Position numbers and translations under genes: made by a program. DNA of 64,000 bases from Paenibacillus profundus. GTDB lineage: Bacteria; Bacillota; Bacilli; Paenibacillales; Paenibacillaceae. The notes under the pieces were generated by a model. The model saw nothing but the letters and a program-made list of their open reading frames with translations, had not been told where the DNA came from and did not search any database. Shown piece after piece: positions 27,177 to 36,759 of the stretch. Where the stretch lies: the NCBI RefSeq assembly GCF_021369635.1, contig NZ_JAJNBZ010000006.1, positions 1 through 64,000 of the forward strand. Reading direction: 5' to 3'. Position 1 is the stretch's first letter; the number at the start of each line of letters is the position of its first letter.

Positions 27177-28865
27177 TCAACCAGATATTATTGAATAGTC
27201 GGCACGATGCTCTGGTGGCCTAACAGATATGAACCTCAACATCATTGGGTGCAGGAGCGCAAAGAGAATCGAACATAACGCCGCACATACGATATTACTG
27301 GAAAGCGGCATCGCCGTAAACAGGAGATGAAACAGACTCGTAAACAGCGTAATCGGCAATATAGCGCATAAAATAATGGCCCACGCCCGATTCAACATGC
27401 CCGCCGGATGTTTCCGTCTCATTGCGCATCCGACAACGATAGCATGAACACAGAGCGGCAAGGCGAACAAATAGCTCGCTCCCGGAAGGAACCAGGTCGT
27501 GCCGACGAGCAGCAGGATAAAGAACAGCATGCCTGACAGAACCATTTCCATCTCGTTCACTCTACGCTTAAAAAATCGCGTAACTATAAGGTACACGAAT
27601 AAGGCCAGCAGCACTATCCCGATATTATAGAACGTTGGATTGACTGCTGGCGCAGGGCTTCCCTGCTCCGGTTTCAATATTCCTAATACATCAATGACCT
27701 TGTAATAAATATAGGCTGCAGCCAGCGACAATAGGATGCCCGCCACTATGGCCAGCAGACCGGATGCGACCCCTTTGAGCGAGACCGTCTCTTTACGGAT
27801 ATAGAAAATGAGCGAAAATACCCACATCGCGCATAGTAGCAGCGTCAATGGCAGCACCATTGACTGTGGATAATGAATCAGTATACCGAACCAATTGAAA
27901 TAGACCCGATTAGCGGACGCCACATCACTCAAATCCACATTTCCAAAATGCTTGGCGGCAGCCAGCGCATTATCCCCGTGGTGCTGCAGCGTGGCTAGAG
28001 ATACATATTCAGGCGTATCCAGCGGGCTATGATACTTATCCCACCCATCCGCATGGGCGAAGTTCAATCCAGGGATGCCTGCCTTCAGCGACACCGTCAA
28101 ATCAGTGTCATTCGGCATCGTCTTATAAATCTCCCCGACCAGCGAATTGCTGACCGGTGCAGGAGCGAATGAGGCAAACTCGGAAATGAGCGTACCGTTG
28201 TCGTTGCTCGTCTGGAACATGATAGCCGGTCCTTTCGAGCCTCGCGCTTCGAAGTTGGCCACGAGTCCGATAGTTTCACGGTAATTCCCCTCATTCCAGA
28301 ACGCTGTCGCACCAAGCAATCCCGGCTCCTCGCCATCCGTCAACACGAACCACACATCGTTGGCAAGCTGCGGCCCTGCCTGCAGGGCACGTGCCGTTTC
28401 CAGCAAAGCGGCGACGCCGACAGCGTCATCGTTCGCTCCCGGACCAAAGGGAGTCGAGTCATAGTGCGCGGTCAGCATAAGCACTTTACCTCCCTGCGAA
28501 CCTTTCAGGACGCCTATGATGTTGTGCAAATCGAATGATTCCGTAATGTCATTCCGTTTTATGGTCCATGGGTAAATGTCAACCTTAGGATTCAGTCCGA
28601 GCTCTTCCATCTGCTGCAGCAAATATTGCCTCACTTTCTCATTTTCCGCTGAACCGACGGGGTGAGGGTGCTGTGCGATCACTTCAACATGCTTGAATGC
28701 TCTCTCCGCTGAAAATTCATGTCCCTCGGCATCTGCCCCTTTCGTTGCCGGTGGGCTCTCCCACCATAGAGTGAGCGAAATGAGCAGCAGGATGATAATC
28801 GCCAACGCGAAGGAACTCCAGCCCCTTGATCCTATTTTTTTCGTAGTTCGAACCGAATGAACCAA
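27177..28865 (-). CDS. M28-family zinc peptidase with C-terminal membrane domain
   Basis: A 562-residue protein. One N-terminal membrane segment is about 15-35. An M28 aminopeptidase-like domain follows (about 50-310), with the zinc ligands and catalytic acids in TAHYDSTP, GANDDAVG and DGEEPGLLGA, then His in FAHADGWDKYHS. The C-terminal 240 residues hold about seven membrane helices. This architecture matches bacterial membrane M28 proteins related to Fxna/ERMP1. The start is a TTG seven bases after GAGGGGGG. It acts on the outer face; the substrate is unknown. Confidence 0.85.
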   Translation of the reverse strand: MVHSVRTTKKIGSRGWSSFALAIIILLLISLTLWWESPPATKGADAEGHEFSAERAFKHVEVIAQHPHPVGSAENEKVRQYLLQQMEELGLNPKVDIYPWTIKRNDITESFDLHNIIGVLKGSQGGKVLMLTAHYDSTPFGPGANDDAVGVAALLETARALQAGPQLANDVWFVLTDGEEPGLLGATAFWNEGNYRETIGLVANFEARGSKGPAIMFQTSNDNGTLISEFASFAPAPVSNSLVGEIYKTMPNDTDLTVSLKAGIPGLNFAHADGWDKYHSPLDTPEYVSLATLQHHGDNALAAAKHFGNVDLSDVASANRVYFNWFGILIHYPQSMVLPLTLLLCAMWVFSLIFYIRKETVSLKGVASGLLAIVAGILLSLAAAYIYYKVIDVLGILKPEQGSPAPAVNPTFYNIGIVLLALFVYLIVTRFFKRRVNEMEMVLSGMLFFILLLVGTTWFLPGASYLFALPLCVHAIVVGCAMRRKHPAGMLNRAWAIILCAILPITLFTSLFHLLFTAMPLSSNIVCAALCSILFALLHPMMLRFISVRPPEHRADYSIISG

Positions 28866-29059
28866 GACATAACCCCCCTCTTTTTATACAAGCACCCTAT
28901 CCATACTTGGATTCCAATCTGGAAAAGGTTCATTCTGCGCTTAATATAGTACGCGACCATGTTGCAAAGCATCCTATGAACAACGATCAGAATCAGCCAC
29001 AGCAATGCGTTGACAAAACACTAGCAGCACGATTGCACCGTTTATAATGAAAAGACTGT

Positions 29060-29088
29060 TTGTACTGTAAATAGGGAAATGCTATTAT
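29060..29088 (+). promoter_or_regulatory. SigA-type promoter for the YitT-family gene
   Basis: TTGTAC (29060-29065), 17 bases, then TATTAT (29083-29088), about 60 bp ahead of the start. Confidence 0.6.
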
Positions 29089-29148
29089 AGAACTACTTTT
29101 TGCGAAAAGTGAGCTTCATACATACTAATAAAGAAAGGATTTTATCGT

Positions 29149-30015
29149 ATGGCCAGAACACATAAGAAGTTAACTATCCTGGATTTCTTGAAGAGGTTTA
29201 TTTTTATTACCGCAGGCGCTGTATTAATGGGGGTCGCGCTTGAATTATTCCTCGTGCCGAACAATGTTATCGACGGCGGAATTACAGGTATTTCCATCGT
29301 CATCTCCAAAGTGACAAATCTGCCCCTCGGGCTATTCATTTTTATCATCAATCTCCCGTTCCTCATCATCGGATACAAGCAGATCGGCAAGACCTTTGCC
29401 TTTTCCACCTTGTACGGTATCGTGGTCATGTCGGGAACGACCTTGTGGCTGCATCATGCCGATGCATTTACGAATGAGAAAATATTGGCCGTCCTGTTCG
29501 GCGGCTTGATCCTTGGTCTTGGTGTCGGTCTCGTGCTTCGCTTCGGCGGTTCGCTTGACGGAACTGAAATTGTGGCCATTCTCTTCTCGAAGAAGACCCG
29601 TGTGCCTGTCGGGCAAATTATTTTGTTCATCAACGTATTTATCTTCATCGTCGCAGGATTCGTGTTCGGTTGGGATTCGGCGATGTACTCCATTTTCACG
29701 TTCTACATTGCCTCCAAGGTCATGGACGTTGTCGTTGAGGGCTTGAATGAATCCAAATCGGTTACGATTATATCTTCCGAATACGAAGAAGTATCGCAAG
29801 CGATTCTGGATCGTCTGGGACGCAGCACGACGTTCCTCTACGGCAGAGGCGGCTACAGCAAGGAGGATACGCAGATTATATACTGCGTCGTCACGCGTCT
29901 GGAGTTGGCCAAGCTGAAAGCGGTTGTGCAAGAGATCGATGAGAAGGCGTTCATCGCGATTGAGAGTGTATCCGACGTGCTCGGCGGCAACTTCCAGAAG
30001 AACAGCATTCATTAA
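29149..30015 (+). CDS. YitT-family membrane protein (DUF161 + DUF2179)
   Basis: A 288-residue integral membrane protein. About five to six helices lie in the first 180 residues, including the family segments VPNNVIDGGITGISI and FGGSLDGTEIVA. The C-terminal soluble DUF2179 domain (about 190-285) includes TFLYGRGGYSKEDTQIIYCV. This is the standard layout and length for Bacillales YitT proteins, whose function is not established. It has its own promoter and terminator. Confidence 0.9.
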   Translation: MARTHKKLTILDFLKRFIFITAGAVLMGVALELFLVPNNVIDGGITGISIVISKVTNLPLGLFIFIINLPFLIIGYKQIGKTFAFSTLYGIVVMSGTTLWLHHADAFTNEKILAVLFGGLILGLGVGLVLRFGGSLDGTEIVAILFSKKTRVPVGQIILFINVFIFIVAGFVFGWDSAMYSIFTFYIASKVMDVVVEGLNESKSVTIISSEYEEVSQAILDRLGRSTTFLYGRGGYSKEDTQIIYCVVTRLELAKLKAVVQEIDEKAFIAIESVSDVLGGNFQKNSIH

Positions 30016-30023
30016 TGAAAGAA

Positions 30024-30057
30024 AAGGCAGGCGCTCGTTACGAGCGCCTGCCTTTTT
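30024..30057. terminator. Bidirectional terminator between YitT and MFS genes
   Basis: AAGGCAGGCGCTCG pairs with CGAGCGCCTGCCTT, with A- and T-runs outside; it serves both convergent genes. Confidence 0.88.
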
Positions 30058-30062
30058 GATGT

Positions 30063-31304
30063 TTACCGCTTGCGCAGCACCCGGGCGAACACGGCCAGAA
30101 TCGGCGACAGCAGCACAGCCGCGACCACGAGCGAAGCCCGGACGGAGATGCGGTTCCCTACCCAACCGACCAACGGACCGCCTGCCGCTTGGCCGAGCGC
30201 GTCCGACTGACTAATCATCGACAAGACGGTGGCGCGGGACTTGTTCTCAATGTTCATGTTCAGCCAAGTATTATATATCGGTTCTTTGAGCGTGCGAATC
30301 ACACCGATCGCAAGCAGCGATCCGAGCGCCCAGGCGAAGCTCGGCGAGAAGGCGAACGACAGGATGGCGGCGATATGTGCCGCAGTGAGCACGAACATGC
30401 CATAGAAGACCGATCGCTCGTTGCTCATATCCAGCCGCTTCTCCGTGGCACGAACGGCCAACATTCCGATGATCGTTGTCAGGACGGAGATGAGGCCGAA
30501 CCACATCGCCATGGAAGACAGCACGCCTTGCGGGAATCCGATATCGGTAATGAGATGCGCCTCCCACAGCCGGTCGTAACCTTCGGACGCCGCGCCGCTG
30601 AACAGCGTGACGGCAACGATCATCAGCAGCACCGGATGACGGCGCACGACCTTCGCGCCCGTCACCCAAGTCGTCTTCATCTCATGCCAGTGCGTGGAAT
30701 GAGCGGTACGCTCCGGACGGACAAACTTCGTCTCCTTCATGAATAACATCAAAAAAACGCCAAGTCCCAAATAGAACAGACCCGCGGCCACAAACGGGAG
30801 ATTGGGCGCCACCGTAGACAGCCCGACACTCAGTGCGATACCAAGCAAGGTCGCGATCAACGATACCCGCTTCGCCCGCATGAACAAATGCCCGACGTTC
30901 TTCTCACCGACTTCATCGACGATCCAGGCCATATCCGCCCCGCTGATGAAGGTCCAGCCGAAGCCGCTTACAAATTCCGCAACCAAAATCCACATAAACA
31001 CCGAAATGAACGGGGTCAGCGCGCCGATCCATTGCACGCTGCCTTCCAACACAAATCCGGCGCCAAGCACGAACATACCGATGATGACCGATAACCGACG
31101 GCTGTACGTATCGGCGACGACGCCGGTGACACCTTCGAAGATGAGTGCGGTACACTCCATTACCGTTCCCATCATGACAAGCTGGAACGGGTTCAACCCA
31201 AGCTCCCCGATTAAATAAATCCCATAGGTCGTAGACATCGTGGAGATGGCAAGGGCCGTCATAGACATCATAATCATATACACTTGTGACGCGCGTAAGT
31301 TCAT
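30063..31304 (-). CDS. MFS transporter
   Basis: A 413-residue (from the ATG at 31304) major facilitator with about 12 membrane helices. The loop-2/3 signature appears as TGVVADTYSRRLSVI. AAGGCGG sits nine bases before this ATG; a GTG at 31337 gives 11 more residues but no ribosome site. The substrate is not predictable; the tetracycline/multidrug-like fold suggests export. It converges with the YitT-family gene and shares its terminator. Confidence 0.85.
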   Translation of the reverse strand: MNLRASQVYMIMMSMTALAISTMSTTYGIYLIGELGLNPFQLVMMGTVMECTALIFEGVTGVVADTYSRRLSVIIGMFVLGAGFVLEGSVQWIGALTPFISVFMWILVAEFVSGFGWTFISGADMAWIVDEVGEKNVGHLFMRAKRVSLIATLLGIALSVGLSTVAPNLPFVAAGLFYLGLGVFLMLFMKETKFVRPERTAHSTHWHEMKTTWVTGAKVVRRHPVLLMIVAVTLFSGAASEGYDRLWEAHLITDIGFPQGVLSSMAMWFGLISVLTTIIGMLAVRATEKRLDMSNERSVFYGMFVLTAAHIAAILSFAFSPSFAWALGSLLAIGVIRTLKEPIYNTWLNMNIENKSRATVLSMISQSDALGQAAGGPLVGWVGNRISVRASLVVAAVLLSPILAVFARVLRKR

Positions 31305-31554
31305 CTCAATCAGTTCCGCCTTTCCGGCAGACGGCACGTCACATGAGGCATACGCAGCTTCCTTAATACCTGCATGCGCGCATACGCGCGTGCCGTTCTA
31401 CCGCTCGTTTTTTTCTAATCTCCGTTCGTTGATTTGCGATTACGTTGTAGCATTGCCGCATAATCTGAACACCTCCAAAATTAAGTAATTCCATTATAAC
31501 TACGCACCCATCCATAAAGATACAGTGAATCTTGTCCACACCTGAATGATAACA

Positions 31555-31586
31555 CCAAAAACACCGGCAGTGCCGTACTGCCGGTG
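31555..31586 (-). terminator. Terminator of the sigma/anti-sigma operon
   Basis: On the reverse strand CACCGGCAGT pairs with ACTGCCGGTG, followed by TTTTTGG. Confidence 0.75.
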
Positions 31587-31620
31587 CGTCATTCACAGTA
31601 TGTTATATCGGTACAAAATA

Positions 31621-33246
31621 TTACTTTCCCTCTTCTTGTTTCATTCCAGACGAAGGCGGAACTTCAATAGGGAACGACCACGCGTCGTCCTCGTAGTAAT
31701 ACCGTGTCGTAATGACAGGAGCGAGAAGCTGCAACTCCTCGTTCTCCCACTCCGCTTCATAGCCTTTAATTCTTAGTTCATACTTCAGTGGAATCTTGCC
31801 CGTATTTCTTACCGCTTCTCTAATTTCGTACTCGTTGGTCTTCGTCCCGACGGAAATAAAGTTCGCTTTCAATTCCGAGCCTTGCGCGAGAACCCAATGG
31901 GCAACGCGATAGAGCGGCGCCGGCATTACTCCTTCGATAACCATGACGGCGTTGGTTTGGCTTGGATCGCGCAGATCCGGTTCCAGCTTGAACGAGCTCA
32001 ACATGAATTCCGTTCCGCCCGCTTTCAGCTTGACAGGCCCCTTGCGTACGTCGGCCGGACGGAACGTCAACGACAGATCCGACAGTTCGTTATGCTCCTC
32101 GTAATCAAGGCGGAACGTCAGCTTTTGACCTTGCGGCCAACGGCCGAGCTGCGCGCTTGACGTGCTTGTATCGTTGACGACCGCGCCCGACTCGTCCACA
32201 AGCTGCCACATGAAGGTGCGTTGGTTCAATTCGTACATGTTGCGCTCATCCTTCTGCAACTCGTTCCAAAACAGCGGCTTCACCCGGTATTTTCGCTGTT
32301 CCGCTTCCTCTGTCAATTGGTGGGACAGCCCTAGTTGCGTCTTCGTCGGCGTCAAGACCAGATTGCGCACATTGATGCTCAAGCCTTGCGGAGTCGTATA
32401 GGAACGATCGATTGGAATTCGGATTGTCGCTTCCGTGCTTTTCGCGAACGAGAACGGAACGCTTACTTGCCAATGCCCTTCTACCTTCGGGTTCGGCTCC
32501 TTATCCAGACCTTCGATAAAGGGAACCCCTTCTCGCCTTCCGCCCACTTCAAGGATATCCATATGAAGGGTCAGTTGTTTATGTTCTAGCCCGTACGGCA
32601 GCTTAAAATTGATATACGAAATGGTCGTATCCGACGTGCCGCCACCGATCGAGTCAACTTCATATTCATTACCGTCTTCATCCGTCACGTATAGCCTGTT
32701 GCGTTTGCCATCTATCTGGAGCATAGGTTCGTACACCTTGCCGTCTCTCATAATTTGATAGGCAACGTATACGCGCGGCGAATCGGGAAGAATTTCGTGA
32801 ATGGACAACGTGATTCGTTGATCGGTGTCGCTGCCCTCCACCCGTTCCGAGAACCCCATTTCTGCCGCATGATCCACATTTACATAATATCCATACCCGA
32901 ACAGCGACTTCAACATTTCCGCGAATGTCGGCGAAGCCGCCGCGCCAACAGTGACGGTGAATGCTATGCCGGCCGCAATCAGCCCGACGCGCTTATGTCT
33001 CCTTCTCCGGCGTTGTGACGCATCTTCCAAGGCGAGAATTTCTTGCATGACGTTATCCGTGAACCCTTCGGATAACGCGGCTTCCGGCATGTCTTGCCCG
33101 ATGTCCCACTCATTCGCCTCATCATCCGACTCCAACAACGCGGCGCATGACAAGCATGAATCGGCGTGCTGCTCCACAGTGGCCAGCTCCCTCTTCGTAA
33201 GCGGGCGTTCCTCATCCATCAGCCGATGAAAGTCCGTGCAATTCAA
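31621..33246 (-). CDS. Anti-sigma factor with DUF4179 domain
   Basis: A 541-residue membrane protein. The N-terminal zinc anti-sigma region has His and Cys in EQHADSCLSCAALL (27-40). A membrane helix is about 87-108, and an external DUF4179-type region follows to the end. It starts at TTG, overlapping the sigma-factor stop, so the pair is translationally coupled. It presumably holds the upstream ECF sigma factor inactive until an envelope signal is received. The unusually long external part may be the sensor. Confidence 0.85.
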   Translation of the reverse strand: MNCTDFHRLMDEERPLTKRELATVEQHADSCLSCAALLESDDEANEWDIGQDMPEAALSEGFTDNVMQEILALEDASQRRRRRHKRVGLIAAGIAFTVTVGAAASPTFAEMLKSLFGYGYYVNVDHAAEMGFSERVEGSDTDQRITLSIHEILPDSPRVYVAYQIMRDGKVYEPMLQIDGKRNRLYVTDEDGNEYEVDSIGGGTSDTTISYINFKLPYGLEHKQLTLHMDILEVGGRREGVPFIEGLDKEPNPKVEGHWQVSVPFSFAKSTEATIRIPIDRSYTTPQGLSINVRNLVLTPTKTQLGLSHQLTEEAEQRKYRVKPLFWNELQKDERNMYELNQRTFMWQLVDESGAVVNDTSTSSAQLGRWPQGQKLTFRLDYEEHNELSDLSLTFRPADVRKGPVKLKAGGTEFMLSSFKLEPDLRDPSQTNAVMVIEGVMPAPLYRVAHWVLAQGSELKANFISVGTKTNEYEIREAVRNTGKIPLKYELRIKGYEAEWENEELQLLAPVITTRYYYEDDAWSFPIEVPPSSGMKQEEGK

Positions 33247-33794
33247 GCGAATCCCCCCTCTTGAACGAGCATGTCTCTCATTTTCTTTTTCGCTCGGTGC
33301 AGATGTACCTGTACCGTCGTCACTGGCACGCTCAACGCGTCGGCGATTTCCTTGTAGCTCATGTCCATATTGTAACGCATGAATAGCACGGTCCGATATG
33401 GAGCCGTCAAGCGATTCATCGCCTCATTCACTTGCTGTCTCTTCTCTTCCTGCAGCACTATATCCTCCGGCGTCGGCTCTACGGCTACGAGCGTCTCCTG
33501 AAGCTCCGTCCACTGCCTGTTCTTCTGTGTGCGCCATTGCGACACGCTCAGATTGACGGCAATCCGGTAGAGCCAAGCCGAGAATGAGCGCTCCGGATCA
33601 TACTTCTTCAGGTGCTTATAGGCGTTGACGAACGCAGTCTGTGCGATGTCTTCCGCATCGGCCTGCGAATTGCCCATGCTGACGAGCAGCGCGCTTAGCC
33701 TTCCTTTATATTTGTTTACAAGGTGGGCGTAACTGTACGTATGACCGGCCAATACTTGAGACACCCACTCCTGATCTTCGTTCACCACTCGCAT
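33243..33794 (-). CDS. ECF-type RNA polymerase sigma factor
   Basis: A 183-residue sigma-70 family protein. Region 2 is about 22-90 (QADAEDIAQTAFVNAYKHL, FSAWLYRIAVNLS). Region 4 is about 125-178 (LTAPYRTVLFMRYNMDMSYKE, then VPVTTVQVHLHRAKKKM). It directs transcription of an envelope-stress type regulon under control of the downstream anti-sigma factor. The outermost ATG abuts GGAGG with no spacing, so the GTG codons at 33788 or 33785 are more probable true starts. Confidence 0.88.
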   Translation of the reverse strand: MRVVNEDQEWVSQVLAGHTYSYAHLVNKYKGRLSALLVSMGNSQADAEDIAQTAFVNAYKHLKKYDPERSFSAWLYRIAVNLSVSQWRTQKNRQWTELQETLVAVEPTPEDIVLQEEKRQQVNEAMNRLTAPYRTVLFMRYNMDMSYKEIADALSVPVTTVQVHLHRAKKKMRDMLVQEGGFA

Positions 33795-34290
33795 CCTCCA
33801 TCTCTGTCTATAGTGCGAATTAATGTATCATTGCTGATTCAATCTGTCTCTATCTATTTTCTCATTCAATCATGTGACATCCGATTCATCAATTCATCCC
33901 CGATCCTTCTGCTGCATATTGAAGTTCCACTACTTATACGAAAGGGCGGTCGATTATCTTACATCATATACGAAAAAATATTTTAAAAAAAAAGAAATGC
34001 CAGCGAGTCAAATGACATCACCAGCATCTCATAGAGACGATTCAACCTCAGGTTCCGCGCAATCTGCATATTGACATTGACATGAGAGAAATACGTCTTA
34101 TCTCTTGCCATATTATGATGAATCGGGCGCGCGCGACAAAACAATGCGTAACATGACTCGCTCCAGAAGTATAAGCCTGCTGTGCTTCCTCATATGTGGC
34201 TGCGCATCTCCTCTAAACCTACGTGGTCAATGAATGAGTTACAGCCGTTAGAGAATAACTCCTTTTTCAGCTCGACAGATATAATCGCAT
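33795..34290. other. Intergenic stretch upstream of the sigma-factor gene
   Basis: About 500 bp with no supportable gene. It presumably contains the sigma operon promoter, but I could not pick a clear -35/-10 pair. Confidence 0.4.
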
Positions 34291-34318
34291 AAAAAAAACC
34301 GTGCGATTAAGCACGGTT
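34291..34318 (-). terminator. Terminator for the small secreted protein/SUKH/HNH group
   Basis: On the reverse strand AACCGTGC pairs with GCACGGTT around TTAATC, followed by TTTTTTT. Confidence 0.7.
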
Positions 34319-34400
34319 GAGACCATTTGCATAAAAGAGCTATTATAATAAACGGGATCGCTGTTTTCAGAACTCATAAAGCACCCTTGGTGCTAAATTA

Positions 34401-34823
34401 TTACTTCGTAATGTATACTTTCTGATTATTCGTATTATAGTACCATACACTCAGTTTATAATCACGGTCGTTGGAGTTTTTATCGAATTTTTTAGTGGAT
34501 ATTCTGAAATAATAGTTTTTTCCGGCGATAAAATTGGAATAGATACCTATATCCCCTTGGTCGAGCGTTTTTTTACTAGAACTACCCTCGTATAATTGAA
34601 CTTTATATACAGAAGTTGAAGGGCCATGTAATTGGAAATAAAGGGTTTTTCCGATAATTTCATAAGGGTTAAAGTTCAGTTTGTCATAATCGCCGCTCGA
34701 AGTTAGTACTCCAAAAAAATTACCATCTTTGAGGTCGAAATTGAATTCTTTAGCAAAAACACTTGTTCCTAAGGAGAAAAATACAGCAAAAACCATCAGT
34801 AATACAAATAGCTTTTTTCTCAT
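34401..34823 (-). CDS. Small secreted protein of unknown function
   Basis: A 140-residue protein from the ATG at 34823, which has AGGAGG nine bases upstream. The signal peptide MRKKLFVLLMVFAVFFSLG ends near VFA-KEF. The mature part is beta-rich and Tyr/Asn-rich (YYFRISTKKF, YKLSVWYYNTNN), reminiscent of a PPC-like jelly-roll, though I cannot prove it. It lies downstream of the toxin/immunity pair on the same strand. Confidence 0.6.
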   Translation of the reverse strand: MRKKLFVLLMVFAVFFSLGTSVFAKEFNFDLKDGNFFGVLTSSGDYDKLNFNPYEIIGKTLYFQLHGPSTSVYKVQLYEGSSSKKTLDQGDIGIYSNFIAGKNYYFRISTKKFDKNSNDRDYKLSVWYYNTNNQKVYITK

Positions 34824-34937
34824 TTCTGCGTTCCTCCTAAACAATTAGTGAATACACACCAAGGGCACTTTATAAGTTCTATAAGCGAACCCTGAAAAAT
34901 AACACAGATGATAACTCTCATATACAGTTAAATTGGT

Positions 34938-35480
34938 TTATATATCTATGTACTTGCTCTCGTTCCATAGCCAGAAACGTTCTCCTTGAGCAACAATTAA
35001 TCGATCAAGCCAAGTAGTAAAATCAATTTCCATTGAGATGATATTGCCTACTGAAACGTTAATCATACAGCGGTTCTCGCCATCCTTAACTTTTTTGCTA
35101 TCAATAAAAAAATATTCCCCATATCCGCTATATTCCCCAATCATCACCCATTCGGGCGGATATGTTCTCAAATATCCGTCTCCTTTGGCATAATCTTCGT
35201 AGTATTCATTTATTTCATTTACACTGTAAAGTTCTACTCTGCTTTCATCCATTTTATTGCAAAATAAAGAAGCTCCATCTGAAACTAACAAAAACTCTAT
35301 AAAATCTCTAGGAAGCCTCCACCCGCTATTCTCTTGCAAAGTATTGATTTTATCTTTATTAGCAGGCTGCCTCCAGGAGAAATAGGTCATATATAATTCT
35401 CCGCCCGCATGCTGCACTTTTAGAGTGCTGTTTTCACATAGTCTGTCTTTTAATGATCCACAAATACTTCCAATCGACAT
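34938..35480 (-). CDS. SMI1/KNR4 (SUKH) family immunity protein
   Basis: A 180-residue cytoplasmic protein. The ATG at 35480 is preceded by GGAGG with five-base spacing. The SUKH core is visible as WRLPRDFIEFLLVSDGA, then VELYSVNEINEYY, and WVMIGEYSGYGEYFFID. SUKH proteins commonly neutralise nuclease toxins encoded next to them. The gene starts 62 bp after a secreted HNH protein gene on the same strand, so it is the likely cognate immunity protein. Confidence 0.8.
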   Translation of the reverse strand: MSIGSICGSLKDRLCENSTLKVQHAGGELYMTYFSWRQPANKDKINTLQENSGWRLPRDFIEFLLVSDGASLFCNKMDESRVELYSVNEINEYYEDYAKGDGYLRTYPPEWVMIGEYSGYGEYFFIDSKKVKDGENRCMINVSVGNIISMEIDFTTWLDRLIVAQGERFWLWNESKYIDI

Positions 35481-35542
35481 ATAATCCTCCAAATGTTGTG
35501 ATGATAGGGCGTGATTTTAGTGTTTTCACTCTCGTCCTCATA

Positions 35543-36559
35543 TTAATATGACGACCACCAAGGTGTCACTACTTTTCGGTGAAAATCATAGGGTAACGGT
35601 ATAAGATTATCATAAATATTGGTGCCGCCATAATTACACGGTCTAATGTGATGAATTTCATACTTAACCCTGCCTAGATTATCTACCCATGTTATACTGC
35701 CATAACTAGTGTCATAATAGTCTCTGTACTTTATTCTCTCTGTCGGCGTTAAACCGCAACCTATGTTCCCCTTCGTCCAAGTTGTAGAAGCAGGTTTTGT
35801 TAGCACCAGCTTTGAATTATTATCGGTATATTCAGGATACTTTACACCCTTTTTATTTAAGAGGAAAGGGCCTTCAGTTCCAGAAGCCGCCAGATTCGAA
35901 GCGTCTTTAAAATTAGCATAAGCTGTGGCGTCAGACTTCCAGTAAAATGTGGTATTGATTCTGGTGACTATATTAACATCCTCACGAATTTTCACAGTTT
36001 CAATTTTTTTAGCAAATTCAGCATAAATAGTACCGTCAGTACTTTGGTATACGGAGCTATTTATTGTATAATCTTTCGGAAAACTACAACAGCCTAATGC
36101 TGAAGTTACAGCGGCAGAATGGACAAAATCGGCTTCGGTTGTATTTGGATTTCCTATAAAATCTGTAATTTTCAATGTATAAAATACCAGATTTAATGGT
36201 TTTTCTGTATCCGCGGGACCATTGTCTAAAATAAGTTGATCAATATCAATCGTCTTATTTGTATCCGTATCTAAACCGACAAGGACGTAGGTTTCCGCCA
36301 ATAATTCTACATTGTCGTAGCTGGCCTGCTGCTGACCCGGAAGATTGATTTCATTCAGACTACTTTCATCTCCTATGTAACCTCGCCTTTGGAGCTCCGA
36401 AATCTTTTCTTTAATTTCATCGAGATTGGATGTAACTTCCGGATTACTTTCATAAGTTAAATCCGTGTCGTAGTCCTCGTTCTGTGCTTGGACCGGGGTG
36501 CCAACAAACATGGTGAGTAATAAAGCAACAAATAAAACAAGTGACATAACTCTTTTCAA
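35543..36559 (-). CDS. Secreted HNH nuclease, probable toxin
   Basis: A 338-residue protein with a signal peptide (MKRVMSLVLFVALLLTMFVG, cleavage near VQA). It has a long middle region without known motifs and a C-terminal HNH domain: EIHHIRPCNYGGTNIYDNL and PLPYDFHRKVV supply the His-His, Asn and final His. The TTG start has GGAGG nine bases upstream. With the adjoining SUKH gene it forms a toxin/immunity pair. Unlike polymorphic toxins with LXG or WXG leaders, it appears to use plain Sec export. Confidence 0.75.
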   Translation of the reverse strand: MKRVMSLVLFVALLLTMFVGTPVQAQNEDYDTDLTYESNPEVTSNLDEIKEKISELQRRGYIGDESSLNEINLPGQQQASYDNVELLAETYVLVGLDTDTNKTIDIDQLILDNGPADTEKPLNLVFYTLKITDFIGNPNTTEADFVHSAAVTSALGCCSFPKDYTINSSVYQSTDGTIYAEFAKKIETVKIREDVNIVTRINTTFYWKSDATAYANFKDASNLAASGTEGPFLLNKKGVKYPEYTDNNSKLVLTKPASTTWTKGNIGCGLTPTERIKYRDYYDTSYGSITWVDNLGRVKYEIHHIRPCNYGGTNIYDNLIPLPYDFHRKVVTPWWSSY

Positions 36560-36759
36560 CCCATCAACCTCCTATTTTGCACATGCTCCAAACAATTTCC
36601 TGATTCATAATATTGTAATGATATTATTTTTATTCCATTATTTTGTATTCGATGTTAGACTGTTAGTCCAACGGCTACCATCTCCGTTCAAAAACCTATA
36701 TAATACAAATGTTATATCTCTAAGTTAGAAGGACAGGCTGGAAATGGGAGAGTGAAATT

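Noticed and set aside
29332..30165. 277-codon reverse frame over the YitT gene
   Set aside because: It overlaps a well-supported membrane protein gene and crosses its terminator; composition is shadow-like.
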